A stretch of 7,160 bases of DNA from Brevibacillus sp. (GTDB lineage Bacteria; Bacillota; Bacilli; Brevibacillales; Brevibacillaceae), in NCBI GenBank assembly GCA_029240815.1, contig JARDZO010000365.1, positions 1-7,160 on the forward strand, read 5' to 3'. Positions 5,257-7,160 of this stretch are shown here, piece after piece (position 1 is the first letter of the stretch; every line of letters starts with the position of its first letter). The notes beneath the pieces are model-generated. The model was not told the origin of the DNA. It saw nothing but the letters and a program-made list of their open reading frames with translations, and did no database searches. Position numbers and translations under genes: made by a program.

Positions 5257-6632
5257 AGCGGTGGCTTGAACCTGCCAAGACCGTATTGCTCAATCTGCTG
5301 GTGCTGGCGAGCTTTTGTCTGACAGCCATGTTATGGAGCAACCAGCCGAAATTTCAGTTTATCGAGCCTGCTCAATACACGGAATCAAAGCCTGTGGAGG
5401 AAAAACAACTCGTGCAGCTTGTGGCGCCGGAATCCGTCGTGTTTCACTATGGAGAGGATCGACATACCAAGGCGGTGGCGACAGACGGGCCATATAGCAT
5501 GATCGTGAAGGAAATGTCCAAATGGATTTTCCTCGATTTTACCCCTTATATGCTCTCTAATGATAAGTGGGGGGAAATTGCCCGGGAAAAGATGGGGCTA
5601 GAGGTCCGCTTCAGAAGTACGGTACCCCTGTCCATCGTTGGGCGTCTGATTACCTTTCGGGATGAATACGATAGCCGGATAAAAGGGATCGATCGTCTGT
5701 GGCTGTACTACGAAGAGGATGAGGATCTCGTCTATGCTCTCTTCCTTTCCTCAGAAGAAGGTCAAATGATGCGCTCACGAACTTCGATCAGCTTGAAGGA
5801 TCTGCGAGATTCGTACTTGGCAACCGGTAATCAAATGCCGGAGCAAATCATGAAGATCGTGAAGCCGGAGAGGACTTACTCTGCTATCGAAGGTGCCATT
5901 CCGGTATGGAGCATGTTCTATCTCCCGAAAAACCAGTTACGCATGCAACAGTTCCGCTATGGTTATGAAACCATCAGTAATGAAAGATTGATCGAAGCGT
6001 ACTTCCTTGATCCGTCATTGGTGAGACAGATCATGGAGCGGGACAAGACGGTCATTTTTACGGATGGGAGCCGTTCGATCCAGCTGAGGTCTGAGCAGCA
6101 GGCGTTTACCTTTACGGATCCAGCTTATCAACAGAGCGCCCAGGAGCAATCTGATGAAGAGAAAGTCCAGGGTGCTGTGAACTTCATCAATAAGCATTTG
6201 GGATGGCTGGATGATTACCATTTTGAACGCATGAAGAAGAGCTACAATGAAAAAGACTTAATTACGTTCCGACAGTATGTTGGTTCCTATCCGCTGATGA
6301 GCCAGGGTGATAGGCCGATCGATTCGATCCAGGTCACCTCAGAGGCTGGTCAAGTGGTGACGTTGAGCCGTTCGTTATTGAGTCTGGACAAGTATATCTC
6401 CAACAAAGAGTGGTATGTCATGTCAGGCCCAGAGCTTTATCAGTTCATTCGTGATAAAAAGCTCGGAAATACGGAGCAAATTACGAACGCTTTTCTTGCC
6501 TATCAAACGAATGTAGGGGATGGGTACGTAGACCTGATGCCGATCTGGGTAGTGGAAATGGCGAACCAGGCCGACCTGTACATTTCCGCAGAAGCCAATC
6601 AGGGAGGGGGAAAGGTGCATGGATTGGAGTAG
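5253..6632 (+). CDS. walH: WalH (YycH), extracytoplasmic modulator of WalK
   Basis: This is a 459-residue protein with one N-terminal membrane anchor (about 9-28, LLNLLVLASFCLTAMLW) and a large soluble part outside the membrane. The family pattern near the N-terminus is visible (SNQPKFQFIEPA, then APESVVFHYGEDRH and a KEMSKW helix at about 86-91), as is a C-terminal LMPIWVVE (428-435) like that of other YycH proteins. The length agrees with the B. subtilis protein of about 455 residues. WalH acts together with WalI on WalK through membrane contacts: as a repressor in B. subtilis and an activator in S. aureus. Which sign applies here cannot be read from the sequence. ATG 5253 overlaps the walK stop (ATGA), with AAGGGGG (5237-5243) 9 nt upstream. 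The 3' end overlaps walI by 14 bp. Confidence 0.93.
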   Translation: MKRWLEPAKTVLLNLLVLASFCLTAMLWSNQPKFQFIEPAQYTESKPVEEKQLVQLVAPESVVFHYGEDRHTKAVATDGPYSMIVKEMSKWIFLDFTPYMLSNDKWGEIAREKMGLEVRFRSTVPLSIVGRLITFRDEYDSRIKGIDRLWLYYEEDEDLVYALFLSSEEGQMMRSRTSISLKDLRDSYLATGNQMPEQIMKIVKPERTYSAIEGAIPVWSMFYLPKNQLRMQQFRYGYETISNERLIEAYFLDPSLVRQIMERDKTVIFTDGSRSIQLRSEQQAFTFTDPAYQQSAQEQSDEEKVQGAVNFINKHLGWLDDYHFERMKKSYNEKDLITFRQYVGSYPLMSQGDRPIDSIQVTSEAGQVVTLSRSLLSLDKYISNKEWYVMSGPELYQFIRDKKLGNTEQITNAFLAYQTNVGDGYVDLMPIWVVEMANQADLYISAEANQGGGKVHGLE

Positions 6633-7160
6633 AACCAAGATGATTCTGATCTGGGCCTTTCTCCTCCTCGATTTGTTCCTCGGCTATCAGGTGTATGTCA
6701 CGAGAATCAGTTTTTGGAACGATCAAGATGTGGCTCAGGGCGACAAGTGGGACATGGAGCTTTATTTGAAGCAGCAAAATATCGCTCTGGAGACTGAGGT
6801 GCCTCAGGACACGCCGGAAATGTCTTACTTGAATGCGGAGTATGTGGGAATCAATCCGCTTTCTTTGCAAGAGATGTCTGGTCTGACTGCTACGATGGAG
6901 AAAATGTCGCTGGCAGCCAAGCTGAACCCACCTTTGCAAATTCGTGGACAAATTACGCCTAATGAGCTGTTACGCCAAATCGGTCCGCGCTTGATGTACG
7001 CAGAACAATATACGGCAGATATGTATCAGTCCAATCAAGGGCGTCTGCTGTATTGGCAGGTGTATCAAAAAATGCCTGTGTTTGTAGCTCCTCTGGAGGT
7101 GTATCTGGAGAACGGTTCGATCTTGGGTTACCGACAGACGTTCTTCCATATGCGCAAGCA
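6619..7160 (+). CDS. walI: WalI (YycI), WalK modulator, 3' end cut by the window
   Basis: The frame runs open from ATG 6619 to the window edge (180 codons). The rest is missing because the window ends; I see no damage. The N-terminus MDWSRTKMILIWAFLLLDLF, followed by a short membrane segment (about 8-25), is typical of YycI. The remainder should lie outside the membrane, with LYLKQQNIALETEVP and an IRGQITPNELLRQIG stretch. The last visible motif is GYRQTFFHMRK. The family is about 260-280 residues, so roughly a third is missing. ATG 6619 is chosen because MDWS matches the family start. AAAGG (6611-6615) and an upstream GGAGG (6603-6607) can serve as ribosome binding site. It starts 14 bp before the walH stop in another frame, so translation is probably coupled. 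WalI forms a complex with WalH that regulates WalK. In related genomes walJ and an htrA-type protease gene usually follow. Confidence 0.93.
   Translation, partial: MDWSRTKMILIWAFLLLDLFLGYQVYVTRISFWNDQDVAQGDKWDMELYLKQQNIALETEVPQDTPEMSYLNAEYVGINPLSLQEMSGLTATMEKMSLAAKLNPPLQIRGQITPNELLRQIGPRLMYAEQYTADMYQSNQGRLLYWQVYQKMPVFVAPLEVYLENGSILGYRQTFFHMRK

Noticed and set aside
6481..6951. Open frame of 156 codons on the - strand at the walH/walI junction
   Set aside because: The + strand here encodes the end of WalH and a recognisable WalI N-terminus. The antisense product is rich in His, Leu and Arg, as expected for a shadow frame.
1..7160. Mobile elements, CRISPR arrays or signs of recent transfer
   Set aside because: No transposase, terminal repeats, spaced direct repeats or abrupt composition change was seen. 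The gene order from walR onward is the standard chromosomal one.

Overview
The window looks like the chromosome of an endospore-forming Firmicute of the Bacillales, most like Brevibacillus or a related Paenibacillaceae genus. This placement is inferred from protein character, the moderate GC content, the strong AGGAGG-type ribosome binding sites and the gene set; no search was run. The right-hand two thirds is the start of the walRKHI operon (also called yycFGHI), the essential cell-wall-homeostasis two-component system of low-GC Gram-positives.

Layout: (1) At 72-278 a small + strand gene encodes a 68-residue protein with an Sm/Hfq-like sequence pattern. It ends at a hairpin terminator (303-339) that is probably shared with the convergent gene that follows. 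(2) At 359-730 a - strand gene encodes an unrecognised ~123-residue protein. Upstream of it is a sequence resembling a forespore sigma-G promoter. (3) The divergent intergenic region (740-961) holds that promoter and a candidate sigma-A extended -10 promoter for the next gene. Three CGACA/TGTCG motifs spaced exactly 23 nt apart surround the second promoter. (4) At 962-2458 a 498-residue membrane-anchored M23 (LytM-type) peptidoglycan endopeptidase carries a LysM module, a G5 module and an intact zinc site. A strong intrinsic terminator follows. (5) At 2518-2725 is the leader of the wal operon, with a 9-bp perfect inverted repeat. (6) From 2726 to the window end lie walR, walK, walH and the 5' part of walI. 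They are coupled by 4-bp ATGA overlaps (walR/walK and walK/walH) and a 14-bp overlap (walH/walI).

How the genes fit together: WalK senses the envelope state and phosphorylates WalR, which in this family controls autolysins and peptidoglycan hydrolases. WalH and WalI are membrane-anchored extracytoplasmic modulators of WalK. The M23 endopeptidase directly upstream belongs to the class of enzymes that WalR typically controls, so the neighbourhood is a cell-wall remodelling cluster. I see no mobile element, CRISPR array, tRNA or rRNA. The most interesting points are the Sm-like small protein, a Cys-x-x-Cys pair inside the LysM module, the apparent loss of two zinc ligands in the WalK cytoplasmic PAS domain, and the regulatory motifs in the two intergenic regions.
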